From Epilithonimonas hispanica (GTDB lineage: Bacteria; Bacteroidota; Bacteroidia; Flavobacteriales; Weeksellaceae), in the NCBI RefSeq assembly GCF_003385395.1, contig NZ_QNUG01000017.1:1-64000 (forward strand): a DNA stretch of 64,000 nt, read 5' to 3'. The first letter of the stretch is position 1. Each line of letters starts with the position of its first letter. The translations under genes and the position numbers were made by a program. Under the pieces are notes generated by a model, which had not been told where the DNA came from, searched no databases, and saw only the letters and a list, made by a program, of their open reading frames with translations. Shown in pieces: positions 9,742 through 18,165 of the stretch.

Positions 9742-10761
9742 TTAACTATCTAATTTTTCAATTTCTTTTTCGTCTGCAACACCAATTTCTTTGGCTTCAG
9801 GATTATCTAAAACATTGTAGCTATCTGTTTTTTTCTCGTAATGGTTAAGAGAGATTACAGAATGTCTGTCGATGTGTCTTGGTCCTTCGATGTTCCAAAG
9901 AGAAGTATCTTTTTTGTGGAAACGGCATTCGTCGCAAATCCAATCTTCTACTTCTCCGTATTGGTCTTTTCTTGCCGTTACTCTCACCACTTCATCACCT
10001 TTCATCCAAAGGACTGCTTTTCCGCTGCATTTTGTACAAGTACAAGTCGCATTGTACGGTTTAGTAAACCAAACTCTGCTTGCAAATCTCGCGGTTCTAT
10101 CAGTCAAAGCTCCCACCGGACAAACATCAATAACGTTTCCGATGAAATCATTGTCCAAAGCTTTGTTCAACATTGTTGAAATCTCTGCGTGATCTCCTCT
10201 GTAAAGAATTCCGTGTTCTCTTTTTTCAGTCAACTGATTGGCAGCCAATACACATCTTGCGCAAAGGATGCAACGGTTCATATTCAATTTGATGTTTGGA
10301 CCAATGTCGTCTGCATCATAAGTATTTCTTTCGAATTCAGTTCTGGTTTCAAGATTTCCGTGCTCGTAACCCAAATCCTGAAGATGACATTCTCCAGCCT
10401 GATCACAAACAGGACAATCCAACGGGTGATTTACCAAAAGGAATTCTGTAACCGCTTTTCTACCTTCCTGTGCTTTTTCAGAAGTCAAGTTTTTCACTTC
10501 CATTCCGTCCATAACACCAGTTCTGCAACTTGCGACTAACTTCGGCATTGGTCTAGGATCCGCTTCGGAGCCTTTGGAAACTTCTACCAAACACGTTCTG
10601 CATCGTCCTCCGCTGGTTTCCAGTTTGCTATAGTAGCACATTGCAGGTGGAACAGATTTCCCTCCGATTTGTCTTGCAGCTTCCAAGATAGAAGTACCAG
10701 GCAAAACTTCGGTAGTTTGTCCGTCTATGGTTACTTTAAATTTTTTGACTTCTTCGCTCAT
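9742..10761 (-). CDS. nuoG: NADH-quinone oxidoreductase subunit G, short form
   Basis: This 339-residue iron-sulfur subunit has an N-terminal [2Fe-2S] domain (CYYSKLETSGGRCRTC), the His/Cys cluster motif LDCPVCDQAGECHLQDLG, a ferredoxin pair starting CILCARCV, and part of the next domain (CTCTKCSG and WICDECR). The large molybdopterin-like C-terminal domain of typical NuoG (about 900 residues in E. coli) is absent. The end is not ragged, so this looks like the genuine short form rather than a truncation. An AGATTTT heptad array lies 6 bp upstream of the ATG. An outer-membrane protein gene, not nuoF, is directly upstream. Confidence 0.93.
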   Translation of the reverse strand: MSEEVKKFKVTIDGQTTEVLPGTSILEAARQIGGKSVPPAMCYYSKLETSGGRCRTCLVEVSKGSEADPRPMPKLVASCRTGVMDGMEVKNLTSEKAQEGRKAVTEFLLVNHPLDCPVCDQAGECHLQDLGYEHGNLETRTEFERNTYDADDIGPNIKLNMNRCILCARCVLAANQLTEKREHGILYRGDHAEISTMLNKALDNDFIGNVIDVCPVGALTDRTARFASRVWFTKPYNATCTCTKCSGKAVLWMKGDEVVRVTARKDQYGEVEDWICDECRFHKKDTSLWNIEGPRHIDRHSVISLNHYEKKTDSYNVLDNPEAKEIGVADEKEIEKLDS

Positions 10762-10767
10762 ATTTCA

Positions 10768-10799
10768 AGATTTTAGATTTTAGATTTTAGATTTTAGAT
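10768..10799 (-). repeat. AGATTTT heptad array upstream of nuoG
   Basis: Four perfect tandem copies of AGATTTT (10768-10795) plus AGAT end 6 bp from the nuoG ATG. On the coding strand the unit reads AAAATCT. The same array, at the same distance and with similar outer flank, precedes nuoE. Confidence 0.85.
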
Positions 10800-10862
10800 G
10801 AAAATCCTTGTTCCAAATCTTATGTCAATTCTATTTATTTTCTAAGATATATTTAAAATATC

Positions 10863-11711
10863 TTAATTTTTTATTTTTCTATTAAATACATATCCGATTC
10901 CAAAATTAACTTGGTAGAATACGAAGTCCTGACTCGCTTTATCAGGTTTATTATTAAGGGTTGTTTTGATATCCGGCATATTAATATAACCGAATTTTCC
11001 TTCTACTCTTGCCATCCAATGATTCCAGAAAACAGCATTGATGTTAGTTCTTGCATCCAATCCAAATCCTGCAACGTGAAACCTGTCACTTCTTTCGTTT
11101 CCAAAAAGTTTAACATTACTTTTCGGGAAAAGAACGCCTGCTCCTGCTCCGTAAGCCCAAAATAGATTAAAATCTTTTTTGGATAATACGTTTTTGTATT
11201 TCTCAAGACCTACATTTACATAATTTAAACCATCGGTGTGCTCGAAAGTTAAAAACTCTGCATTGGTTAAATCAATTTTTCCATTTTGAATCATATTAGC
11301 ATAAGTTGGATCCGAAATATGACCATTAATATCAACAGTCTGATCTTGATCCATCACATATTTCATATGATCTTGCGCTATTACAATTGCCAAATTATCT
11401 TTGATAAAATAACCAAATCTAAAATTAAATTGTGGTTTGGAAACCTCTCCCGGATTAATGTAATCCCAACTTAATTCTGACGGTCTGTCGTGCGCTACTA
11501 CATTATTTAAAGTAAAATCATATCCATTTCCTTTAAACCTAATATCAGACTTACTGAATCCTGCTCTGTTCCAACCCCAAAAAACAAACATTGTTCCTTT
11601 GGAAAACTTAGATTGGTTATATCCGGAATTATCAACTGTGTCTTGATTTTGTCCAAACAACATTGTTGTTCCTACAAAAAATACAAAAACTAATTCAAAG
11701 AACTTCTTCAT
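10863..11711 (-). CDS. Predicted outer-membrane beta-barrel protein within the nuo operon
   Basis: This 282-residue protein has a clear signal peptide (MKKFFELVFVFFVGTTMLFG) and alternating aromatic/polar strands (FNFRFGYF, WMARVEGKFGYI, FVFYQVNFGIGYVF) typical of small outer-membrane barrels. I do not recognise a named family. It lies between nuoF (44 bp upstream) and nuoG (101 bp downstream) on the same strand, so it is probably co-transcribed with complex I, although nothing in the protein suggests a role in NADH oxidation. It has no C-terminal type IX sorting domain. Confidence 0.8.
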   Translation of the reverse strand: MKKFFELVFVFFVGTTMLFGQNQDTVDNSGYNQSKFSKGTMFVFWGWNRAGFSKSDIRFKGNGYDFTLNNVVAHDRPSELSWDYINPGEVSKPQFNFRFGYFIKDNLAIVIAQDHMKYVMDQDQTVDINGHISDPTYANMIQNGKIDLTNAEFLTFEHTDGLNYVNVGLEKYKNVLSKKDFNLFWAYGAGAGVLFPKSNVKLFGNERSDRFHVAGFGLDARTNINAVFWNHWMARVEGKFGYINMPDIKTTLNNKPDKASQDFVFYQVNFGIGYVFNRKIKN

Positions 11712-11755
11712 TATTTCTAGTGAATTTGAAAAAACAGATTCTATTAAATCTTTAT

Positions 11756-13111
11756 TTAACTGTTACTAACAGCCGGAATAGGATCTGCATAATTTGCTAT
11801 TCCGTAATTTTGAGTCTGGCTCAACTCAGGATTGTTAACGTGCCATTCGAACTCGTCTCTGAAATGTCTGATGGCTGCTGCAACCGGCCAAGCTGCTGCG
11901 TCTCCAAGAGGACAAATAGTATTTCCTTCGATTTTTCTTTGGATGTCCCAAAGCAAATCGATGTCTTCCATTTTGCCTTCTCCTTTTTCTATTTTTTTCA
12001 AGATTTTGTACATCCACCCAGTTCCTTCACGGCAAGGTGTACATTGTCCGCAACTCTCGTGGTTGTAGAATCTTGCTAAAGTCATAGTATGATTAACTAC
12101 ACATTGGTCTTCATCCAACACAATAAATCCTCCTGAACCCATCATTGTTCCGGTAGCAAAACCACCGTCAGCAAGAGATTCATAATTCATATATCTTGGT
12201 TCACCATTGATTGTTTTCAATAAAAGATTTGCCGGAACAATTGGAACAGAACTTCCTCCAGGAATACAAGCTTTCAGTTTTTTACCATTTGGTATTCCAC
12301 CACAATATTCATCAGAATAAATGAATTCCTCAACCGTAATTGTCATATCGATTTCGTAAACACCAGGTTTATTGATGTTACCACAAGCAGAAATCAATTT
12401 AGTTCCTGTTGACCTTCCTACACCTATTTTAGCATATTCAGCACCACCAATTTCGATGATTGGAACAACTGCTGCAATAGACTCCACATTATTAACAACC
12501 GTTGGTCTTTCCCAAAGTCCTTTTACAGCTGGGAAAGGTGGTTTAAGTCTTGGATTTCCTCTTCTTCCTTCAAGAGATTCAAGCAATGCAGTTTCTTCAC
12601 CACAGATGTAAGCTCCACCACCTCTTTGAACATAAATTTCCAAATCATAACCAGTTCCTAAAATATTTTTTCCAAGAAATCCTGCGGCTTTTGCTTCCTC
12701 GATGGCTTCTTCCAAAATATCCGGAATCCAAGAATATTCTCCTCTTATATATATATAGGATGTATTAGAACCTAAAGTATAAGACGAAATCAACATTCCT
12801 TCAATCAAAAGATGAGGAAGAAACTCCATTAGATATCTGTCTTTGAAAGTCCCTGGTTCAGATTCATCAGCATTAACAACCAAGTGTCTTGGAACACCTT
12901 CTGGCTTTGCAAGGAAACTCCACTTCATTCCTGTCGGGAAACCAGCGCCACCACGACCACGAAGTCCGGAAGTCTTAACCTCTTCCAAGATTTCTTCAGG
13001 TTTCATTTTAAGAGCTTTTTCCGCTGCTTCGTAACCACCGTGTTTACGATAAGTTTCGAAATAACGAATTCCCTCTATATGTGCATTTTTAAGTAAAAGT
13101 TTTTTACCCAT
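11756..13111 (-). CDS. nuoF: NADH-quinone oxidoreductase subunit F
   Basis: This 451-residue flavoprotein subunit binds NADH and FMN and starts electron transfer. Visible are GLRGRGGAGFPTGMKW (NADH/FMN site), the glycine-rich YVQRGGGAYICGEETALLES, and the [4Fe-4S] N3 ligands ESCGQCTPCREG with the later Cys in NTICPLGD. The length is normal. It is 10 bp downstream of nuoE. Confidence 0.97.
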   Translation of the reverse strand: MGKKLLLKNAHIEGIRYFETYRKHGGYEAAEKALKMKPEEILEEVKTSGLRGRGGAGFPTGMKWSFLAKPEGVPRHLVVNADESEPGTFKDRYLMEFLPHLLIEGMLISSYTLGSNTSYIYIRGEYSWIPDILEEAIEEAKAAGFLGKNILGTGYDLEIYVQRGGGAYICGEETALLESLEGRRGNPRLKPPFPAVKGLWERPTVVNNVESIAAVVPIIEIGGAEYAKIGVGRSTGTKLISACGNINKPGVYEIDMTITVEEFIYSDEYCGGIPNGKKLKACIPGGSSVPIVPANLLLKTINGEPRYMNYESLADGGFATGTMMGSGGFIVLDEDQCVVNHTMTLARFYNHESCGQCTPCREGTGWMYKILKKIEKGEGKMEDIDLLWDIQRKIEGNTICPLGDAAAWPVAAAIRHFRDEFEWHVNNPELSQTQNYGIANYADPIPAVSNS

Positions 13112-13121
13112 TTCTTTAATA

Positions 13122-13631
13122 TTAATCTAAAGCGATGGCTCCTTGTCTGCAAAGGTCAAGAATCTCGTCAACTTTTTCTATTGTTAAATTTTCGTGAAAG
13201 AATTTTCCCAACTGCATCATTGGTGCATATCCACACGCTCCAAGACATTCAGCTGGTTTCAAAGTGAATAATCCGTCTTCAGAAGTTCCTCCGTCTTTGA
13301 TATTCAGTTTCTTTCGGATATGGTCTAGAATATTATCACTTCCTTTCAGCATACAAGGACCGGTTCTGCAAACTTCCAAAACATATTTCCCAACCGGCTT
13401 CATATTGAACATTGTATAGAAAGTTGCTACTTCATATACTTCAATAGGAGTGATACTCAATAATTCTGCAACATAATCCATTACCGGAACAGCCAGCCAA
13501 CCATCAAATTCTTTTTGTGCCAAATGCAAAACAGGAATAAGAGCAGACTTTTGTCTTCCTTCCGGATATCTTGCGATAATTTTATGAACCTGTGCTAAGC
13601 TTTCAGGTTTAAAAGCAATTGTTTCGCTCAT
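13122..13631 (-). CDS. nuoE: NADH-quinone oxidoreductase subunit E
   Basis: This 169-residue thioredoxin-fold subunit carries the [2Fe-2S] cluster N1a. The four ligands appear as CRTGPC and CLGACG, with the usual spacing of about 35-40 residues. It forms the NADH-input module with NuoF and NuoG. A heptad array matching the one before nuoG lies 6 bp upstream of the ATG. Confidence 0.96.
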   Translation of the reverse strand: MSETIAFKPESLAQVHKIIARYPEGRQKSALIPVLHLAQKEFDGWLAVPVMDYVAELLSITPIEVYEVATFYTMFNMKPVGKYVLEVCRTGPCMLKGSDNILDHIRKKLNIKDGGTSEDGLFTLKPAECLGACGYAPMMQLGKFFHENLTIEKVDEILDLCRQGAIALD

Positions 13632-13637
13632 ATTTAA

Positions 13638-13669
13638 AGATTTTAGATTTTAGATTTTAGATTTTAGAT
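13638..13669 (-). repeat. AGATTTT heptad array upstream of nuoE
   Basis: Four perfect AGATTTT units (13638-13665) plus AGAT end 6 bp from the nuoE ATG. The flank beyond the array (GAAAATC, then GTTC and AATCTTAT) is also similar to that at nuoG, so the two spacers look like paralogous copies. Confidence 0.85.
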
Positions 13670-13769
13670 GAAAATCGTAGTTCTAAAAATCTTATCAATT
13701 TTGATATTAATTTATATTTAAAGATTTTAGATTAATTTAAAATTTATAATCCAAAATCTATAATTTCAT

Positions 13770-14993
13770 TTATGCGTCTAATTCTCCCGCAATAATATTC
13801 ATACTACACATTGTTACGATTGCATCAGAAATTACAGAACCCTGAATCATTTCCGGATACGCTTGATAATAGATGAAACAAGGTCTTCTGAAGTGCAGTC
13901 TGTAAGGAGTTCTTCCACCATCACTTACAAGATAGAATCCTAATTCTCCATTTCCACCCTCAACAGCGTGGTAAACTTCGCCTTTAGGAACATCTGTTTC
14001 TCCCATTACAATTTTGAAATGGTAAATCAAAGCTTCCATTTTTTGATAAACGTCTGCTTTTTCAGGAAGATAAAATTCTGGAACATCTGCGTGGAAAGGA
14101 CCTTCCGGCAGATTGTCGTAAGCTTGATTAATGATTTTCAAAGATTCCCAGATCTCCTGCTGACGAACCATAAAACGGTCGTAAGTATCTCCAGCAGTTC
14201 CCACAGGAATAATAAAATCAAAATCTTCATAAGAAGAATAAGGCTGTGCAACTCTTACATCATAATCAACGCCGGCTGCACGCAAGTTTGGACCAGTGAA
14301 CCCGTAGCTCAAAGCTCTTTCTGCTGAGATTGCACCTGCGCCAATCGTTCTGTCCATAAAGATTCTGTTTCTTTCTAATAATTGACCGAATTCTGCAAAT
14401 CTTGCAGGGAAAGTTTTCAAGAAGTCTTTCAACAACTCGTGGAACTTCGGTGTGAAATCTCTTTCGAATCCTCCGATTCTTCCCATGTTGGTCGTCATTC
14501 TTGCTCCACAGATTTGTTCATACATATCATAGATACGCTCTCTTTCGATGAACATATAAGTAAGACCTGTAATCGCTCCTGAGTCCATTCCGGTTACACC
14601 ATTACAAATCAAGTGGTCACCAATTCTTGCCAATTCCATCAAAATAACACGCATATAATCTACACGTTTTGGAACTTTGACACCAATCAGTTTTTCTACT
14701 GTCATATGCCAACCCAAATTATTGATTGGAGCAGAACAATAGTTCATACGGTCTGTAAGAGTAGTAATTTGAGCAAAATTTCTTCTTTCAGAAATCTTTT
14801 CAAATGCTCTATGGATATAACCAACAGTCTGCTCTGCGTGAAGGATTCTTTCGCCATCCATTGTAAGAACGTTCTGGAAAATCCCGTGAGTCGCTGGGTG
14901 AGTAGGACCAAGGTTCAACGTGTACAATTGTCCGTCGATTTGTTCCTTACTGTCGTATTGGTTAAGTATATTAGATAATGAGTTATCTTTCAT
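13770..14993 (-). CDS. nuoD: NADH-quinone oxidoreductase subunit D
   Basis: This 49-kDa-type subunit forms the quinone site with NuoB. Characteristic motifs are LNLGPTHPATHGIFQ near residue 30, TDRMNYCSAPINN, and the C-terminal RPCFIYYQAYPEM. I chose the ATG giving MKDNSLSNIL (407 residues), because an upstream in-frame ATG would add 16 low-complexity residues not expected for the family. NuoC and NuoD are separate genes here, unlike the fused NuoCD of E. coli. Confidence 0.96.
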   Translation of the reverse strand: MKDNSLSNILNQYDSKEQIDGQLYTLNLGPTHPATHGIFQNVLTMDGERILHAEQTVGYIHRAFEKISERRNFAQITTLTDRMNYCSAPINNLGWHMTVEKLIGVKVPKRVDYMRVILMELARIGDHLICNGVTGMDSGAITGLTYMFIERERIYDMYEQICGARMTTNMGRIGGFERDFTPKFHELLKDFLKTFPARFAEFGQLLERNRIFMDRTIGAGAISAERALSYGFTGPNLRAAGVDYDVRVAQPYSSYEDFDFIIPVGTAGDTYDRFMVRQQEIWESLKIINQAYDNLPEGPFHADVPEFYLPEKADVYQKMEALIYHFKIVMGETDVPKGEVYHAVEGGNGELGFYLVSDGGRTPYRLHFRRPCFIYYQAYPEMIQGSVISDAIVTMCSMNIIAGELDA

Positions 14994-15051
14994 ATTATAA
15001 TTGATATTTGATGAGATAATTGATTTCTCGATTATCATCAATCATTTATAT

Positions 15052-15546
15052 TTATCTTCCGAACATACTATCGTTCTTGTCAGTTCTTGTTCCGTCTTCC
15101 AAACGATATTCCTTCAGCATTGGATGATATCCAAGGTCTTCCATATTAAGGATAGGTCTCAAGTCAGGATGTCCTTTGAATTTAATTCCATAGAAATCAT
15201 AAGTCTCTCTTTCCATCCAGTTGGCGCCAGCATATAATTCTACAAGAGAATCAACCTCGATGTTTTCTCTTGTCATAAAGATTTTAAGACGCAATCTGAA
15301 ATTAGCCATCAAATTATGCAAATGATAAACAACGCCAATTTCTTTTTCAGGAGTTTCAGGATAATGAATTCCACAGATATCAGTAAGGAAATTAAATTCC
15401 AAAGTAGAATCTTTAAGATAATGAATCACTTTCTTGATATCATCTTTTTTGATTTCAATCGTCAACATTCCATAAGGTTCTGAACTTGAAATTACAGATT
15501 CAGGAAATTCTCTTGTGATAGCTTCTAATACAAATTCGTTCGTCAT
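15052..15546 (-). CDS. nuoC: NADH-quinone oxidoreductase subunit C
   Basis: This 164-residue, 30-kDa-type subunit of the peripheral arm carries the signature region ANWMERETYDFYGIKFKGHPDLRP in its C-terminal half. It scaffolds the connection between NuoD and NuoI. It starts 6 bp after nuoB, and 58 bp separate its stop from the chosen nuoD start. The C-terminus ends DSMFGR. Confidence 0.96.
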   Translation of the reverse strand: MTNEFVLEAITREFPESVISSSEPYGMLTIEIKKDDIKKVIHYLKDSTLEFNFLTDICGIHYPETPEKEIGVVYHLHNLMANFRLRLKIFMTRENIEVDSLVELYAGANWMERETYDFYGIKFKGHPDLRPILNMEDLGYHPMLKEYRLEDGTRTDKNDSMFGR

Positions 15547-15552
15547 TTTCTC

Positions 15553-16113
15553 TTAGTTGCTAATATTGTAAGAATCTAACAAATGCTGATATTCTGGCAT
15601 ATCTCTTCTTCTGATGCTTTCGCTTTCTACCAAAGCTTGAACTTGCATTACACCTTCTATGATTTGCTCAGGTCTTGGCGGACAGCCTGGAACGTAAACA
15701 TCAACAGGAATGATTTTGTCAATCCCCTGTAAAACAGAATAAGTATCAAAAATACCGCCGCTGGAAGCACAAGCGCCAACAGCAACTACCCATTTTGGCT
15801 CGGCCATTTGGGTATAAACTTCTTTCAAAACTGGTCCTAATTTCTTAGAAATAGTTCCGCAAACCATCAACATATCTGCCTGTCTTGGGGAGAAAGAGTT
15901 TCTTTCCATTCCAAATCTTGAAGCATCATAAGTTGGATTCAATGTCGCCATAAATTCGATACCACAACAAGACGTTGCAAACGGTAAAGGCCAAAGTGAG
16001 AACTTTCTTGCCATCCCGATGACGCTGCTCAGTTTAGTTGCGAAAAATCCTTCTCCTTCAAATCCTTCAGGAGCTGGCGCATCTGTTATTATTACTGGTT
16101 TTTTATCTGACAT
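15553..16113 (-). CDS. nuoB: NADH-quinone oxidoreductase subunit B
   Basis: This 186-residue subunit carries cluster N2, the last Fe-S cluster before quinone. The tandem-cysteine motif is ATSCCGIEFMA, with further ligands in VAVGACASSGG and YVPGCPPRPEQ. The frame extends upstream to a TTG, but those 14 codons are translated heptad repeat, so I start at the ATG giving MSDKKPVIIT. Confidence 0.96.
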   Translation of the reverse strand: MSDKKPVIITDAPAPEGFEGEGFFATKLSSVIGMARKFSLWPLPFATSCCGIEFMATLNPTYDASRFGMERNSFSPRQADMLMVCGTISKKLGPVLKEVYTQMAEPKWVVAVGACASSGGIFDTYSVLQGIDKIIPVDVYVPGCPPRPEQIIEGVMQVQALVESESIRRRDMPEYQHLLDSYNISN

Positions 16114-16121
16114 TTCTTTTA

Positions 16122-16156
16122 ATTTAAAATTTGAAATTTGAGGTTTGAAATTCAAA
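16122..16156 (-). repeat. Heptad leader repeat upstream of nuoB
   Basis: Five phased 7-mers on the plus strand (ATTTAAA, ATTTGAA, ATTTGAG, GTTTGAA, ATTCAAA) lie 8 bp upstream of the nuoB ATG in the 71-bp nuoA-nuoB spacer. Confidence 0.7.
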
Positions 16157-16184
16157 CGCTCCGACCCTCAAACTCTCGAAGTTA

Positions 16185-16556
16185 TTATTTATCCCAATCT
16201 AGTGCGCCACGTTTCCAAACATAGAAAAATGCTACAAAGAAAATAGCTAAGAATGTAAGAACCGCTAAAAAGCCTTCCATTCCAAATTCTCTGAAGTTAA
16301 CAGCATAAGGATAAAAAAATACGATTTCTATATCGAATAGAACAAACAAGACCGCAGTCAAAAAGTATTTGATTGAAAAAGGTGTTCTTGCGTTTCCTTC
16401 AACAGCTACACCGCATTCCCAGCTTTGGTTTTTAACAGAGTTTCCTTTCTTTTGTTTTGGACCCAAATAATGCGCACCAAGCAAAGAAACGGCTACGAAT
16501 CCAAGGCCAACTGCCGCTTGAATAAGTATAGGAATATAATTTTCTGGTAAATTCAT
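16185..16556 (-). CDS. nuoA: NADH-quinone oxidoreductase subunit A
   Basis: This 123-residue subunit has three transmembrane helices and is the first gene of the operon. The conserved loop (SWECGVAVEGNARTPFSIKYF) contains the exposed cysteine that sits near the quinone site, followed by FDIEIVFFYP in the second helix. The operon promoter is expected in the 120 bp upstream. Confidence 0.96.
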   Translation of the reverse strand: MNLPENYIPILIQAAVGLGFVAVSLLGAHYLGPKQKKGNSVKNQSWECGVAVEGNARTPFSIKYFLTAVLFVLFDIEIVFFYPYAVNFREFGMEGFLAVLTFLAIFFVAFFYVWKRGALDWDK

Positions 16557-16576
16557 AAAGTCTAAATTTAACTATG

Positions 16577-16584
16577 CAAAAATA
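16577..16584 (-). promoter_or_regulatory. -7 box of the nuo operon promoter
   Basis: TATTTTTG on the minus strand matches the Bacteroidota TAnnTTTG element 21 bp upstream of the nuoA ATG. A clear -33 TTG is not obvious. Confidence 0.5.
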
Positions 16585-16676
16585 CTAAATAAAGATTTAA
16601 TATAGTAAATTATCGCCCTTATGAAGAGCAGACAAAAGTCTCTTTTTGAAAATTTAGAATTGTTATAAATAAGAAT

Positions 16677-16862
16677 CTATTTCTCTTTCTTTCCGATTTT
16701 CTTGAGAACGAGATAAGCAATATATGCAATGTATAGGAATAATACGCTGGTAAACAATATGTTGATGACTGCGTCTGTTCGCTCATCTTTGATGGGTTTG
16801 TAAAAATTGTAGGCTACAAACAAAATAATTAGAACTGCATAGATGTATAGTTGCTTTTTCAA
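16677..16862 (-). CDS. Small two-helix membrane protein, function unknown
   Basis: This 61-residue protein has two hydrophobic segments (residues 6-18 and 33-54) joined by a charged loop (KPIKDERTDA) and a basic tail KKIGKKEK. Codon use and membrane topology look genuine. I do not recognise the family. It lies upstream of nuoA on the same strand, but the nuoA promoter separates them. Confidence 0.6.
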   Translation of the reverse strand: MKKQLYIYAVLIILFVAYNFYKPIKDERTDAVINILFTSVLFLYIAYIAYLVLKKIGKKEK

Positions 16863-16929
16863 TCTGCTTTGTTTTTTTAGATTAAATCCTGTATTGTGAA
16901 ATTAATTTTGTCAAACAATCGTTTAATAA

Positions 16930-18054
16930 TTAAAACTCCAAAGAGTAGGTTCTTCTGCTTTTATGATGAACCGGATGATAATCCTGCCAAAGGAGTTGTA
17001 CATTCTTATTCTCTTCTAACTCCGGATTGGTTTCTGTAAATTTGATTCCCATTTTTCTAAAGCGGTCAAAGATTTCCTTGAAAATAATAGACGTAATCCC
17101 GCGTCTTTGATAATCTGGATGGATTCCTATCAAATAAAAATTAGCTCTATCGTTTTTCTTTCCTGCTTGTAAAAAGTGCCACCAACCAAAAGGGAACATC
17201 TTGCCTTTGGATTTTTGTAGCGCTCTGGAGTAGGAGGGCATGGTGATGGCAAAAGCAACCAGTTCGTTCTTTTCGTCTGCAATGCAAATGATGTAGTTTT
17301 TATCAATAAACGGAAAGTACTTTTCTTTATAAGTTTTGATTTGCTCTTCGGAAATAGGAGTGTATGTTGATAGGTGTTTGTAGGTCTCATCCAAAAGTTT
17401 GAACATAGGATTCACCAAAGGCAAAATCTCTTGTTTTGATTTGAAATTAAGGACTTTTAATTTGTATTTCTCAGCTATCAAACTGCTAAATTTCACTACT
17501 TTTTCAGGCAGAACTTCAGGAAAATTAATCTCAAATTCTACCCATTCTTTTTCTTTTACTAAACCTAATTTTTCAAGATGTTTTGGATAATAATCGAAGT
17601 TATAAATTCCAATCATCGTCGCCAATTTATCAAATCCAAAAATCAGCATTCCTGCTTTGTCAAGATTGGTGAATCCCATTGGACCTTCGATTTTATTGAT
17701 TTGATTTTCCTTGGCGTATTTAATAGCTTCATTAATCAAAGCTTTAGAAACTTCCTCATCATCAATAAAATCAATCCACCCGAATCTTACTTTTTTAATT
17801 CCTAATTCTTGAGTTTCCTTATTATTAATCATCACAGCAATTCTGCCAACGATTTTGTTGTTTTTATAAGCTAGAAATTGTTTTGCAACAGAATATAACA
17901 AAGCCGGATTTTCATCTTTGTTCCAAATGTTTTTTTCTTCATTAATCAATGGCGGGACAAAATTCGGGTTGTTTTTGTATAATTCCATTGGGAATTTGAT
18001 GAAGTTTGTCAGGTTGTTTTCTGTAACAACTTGCTTTATAATGACATTTTCCAT
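16930..18054 (-). CDS. GNAT-family N-acetyltransferase-like protein
   Basis: This is a 374-residue protein with an acetyltransferase fold. The C-terminal half shows the acetyl-CoA loop region IGIHPDYQRRGITSIIF, the R/Q-x-x-G/A signature of GNAT enzymes. An N-terminal lobe (ENNLTNFIKFPMELYKNNPNF) is shared by a family of long Bacteroidota GNAT proteins. The start is set at the ATG giving MENVIIKQ, with a longer alternative five codons upstream. The substrate is unknown. Confidence 0.75.
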   Translation of the reverse strand: MENVIIKQVVTENNLTNFIKFPMELYKNNPNFVPPLINEEKNIWNKDENPALLYSVAKQFLAYKNNKIVGRIAVMINNKETQELGIKKVRFGWIDFIDDEEVSKALINEAIKYAKENQINKIEGPMGFTNLDKAGMLIFGFDKLATMIGIYNFDYYPKHLEKLGLVKEKEWVEFEINFPEVLPEKVVKFSSLIAEKYKLKVLNFKSKQEILPLVNPMFKLLDETYKHLSTYTPISEEQIKTYKEKYFPFIDKNYIICIADEKNELVAFAITMPSYSRALQKSKGKMFPFGWWHFLQAGKKNDRANFYLIGIHPDYQRRGITSIIFKEIFDRFRKMGIKFTETNPELEENKNVQLLWQDYHPVHHKSRRTYSLEF

Positions 18055-18074
18055 ATTCTTGCTAATCAATAGGG

Positions 18075-18082
18075 CAAATATA
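18075..18082 (-). promoter_or_regulatory. -7 box upstream of the GNAT gene
   Basis: TATATTTG on the minus strand matches TAnnTTTG, 21 bp upstream of the chosen ATG. Confidence 0.45.
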
Positions 18083-18165
18083 GTTTTTAAGCCGAAAAAA
18101 GCAATGCTTTGGCATAATTTTTCTATAAAATTGCATAATTTATTTTAATGTAAATTTTCAAAATA

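Noticed and set aside
10843-10865. Hairpin TAAGATAT / ATATCTTA near the outer-membrane protein stop as an operon terminator
   Set aside because: It is short and purely AT-rich, and the T-tract is on the wrong strand for nuo transcription.
10768-13669. Heptad arrays as a CRISPR array
   Set aside because: The units are 7 bp, contiguous and without spacers. No cas gene is nearby.
14994-15041. Extended start of nuoD
   Set aside because: The extra 16 residues are low-complexity and not expected for NuoD. The ATG at 14993 gives the family's normal N-terminus.
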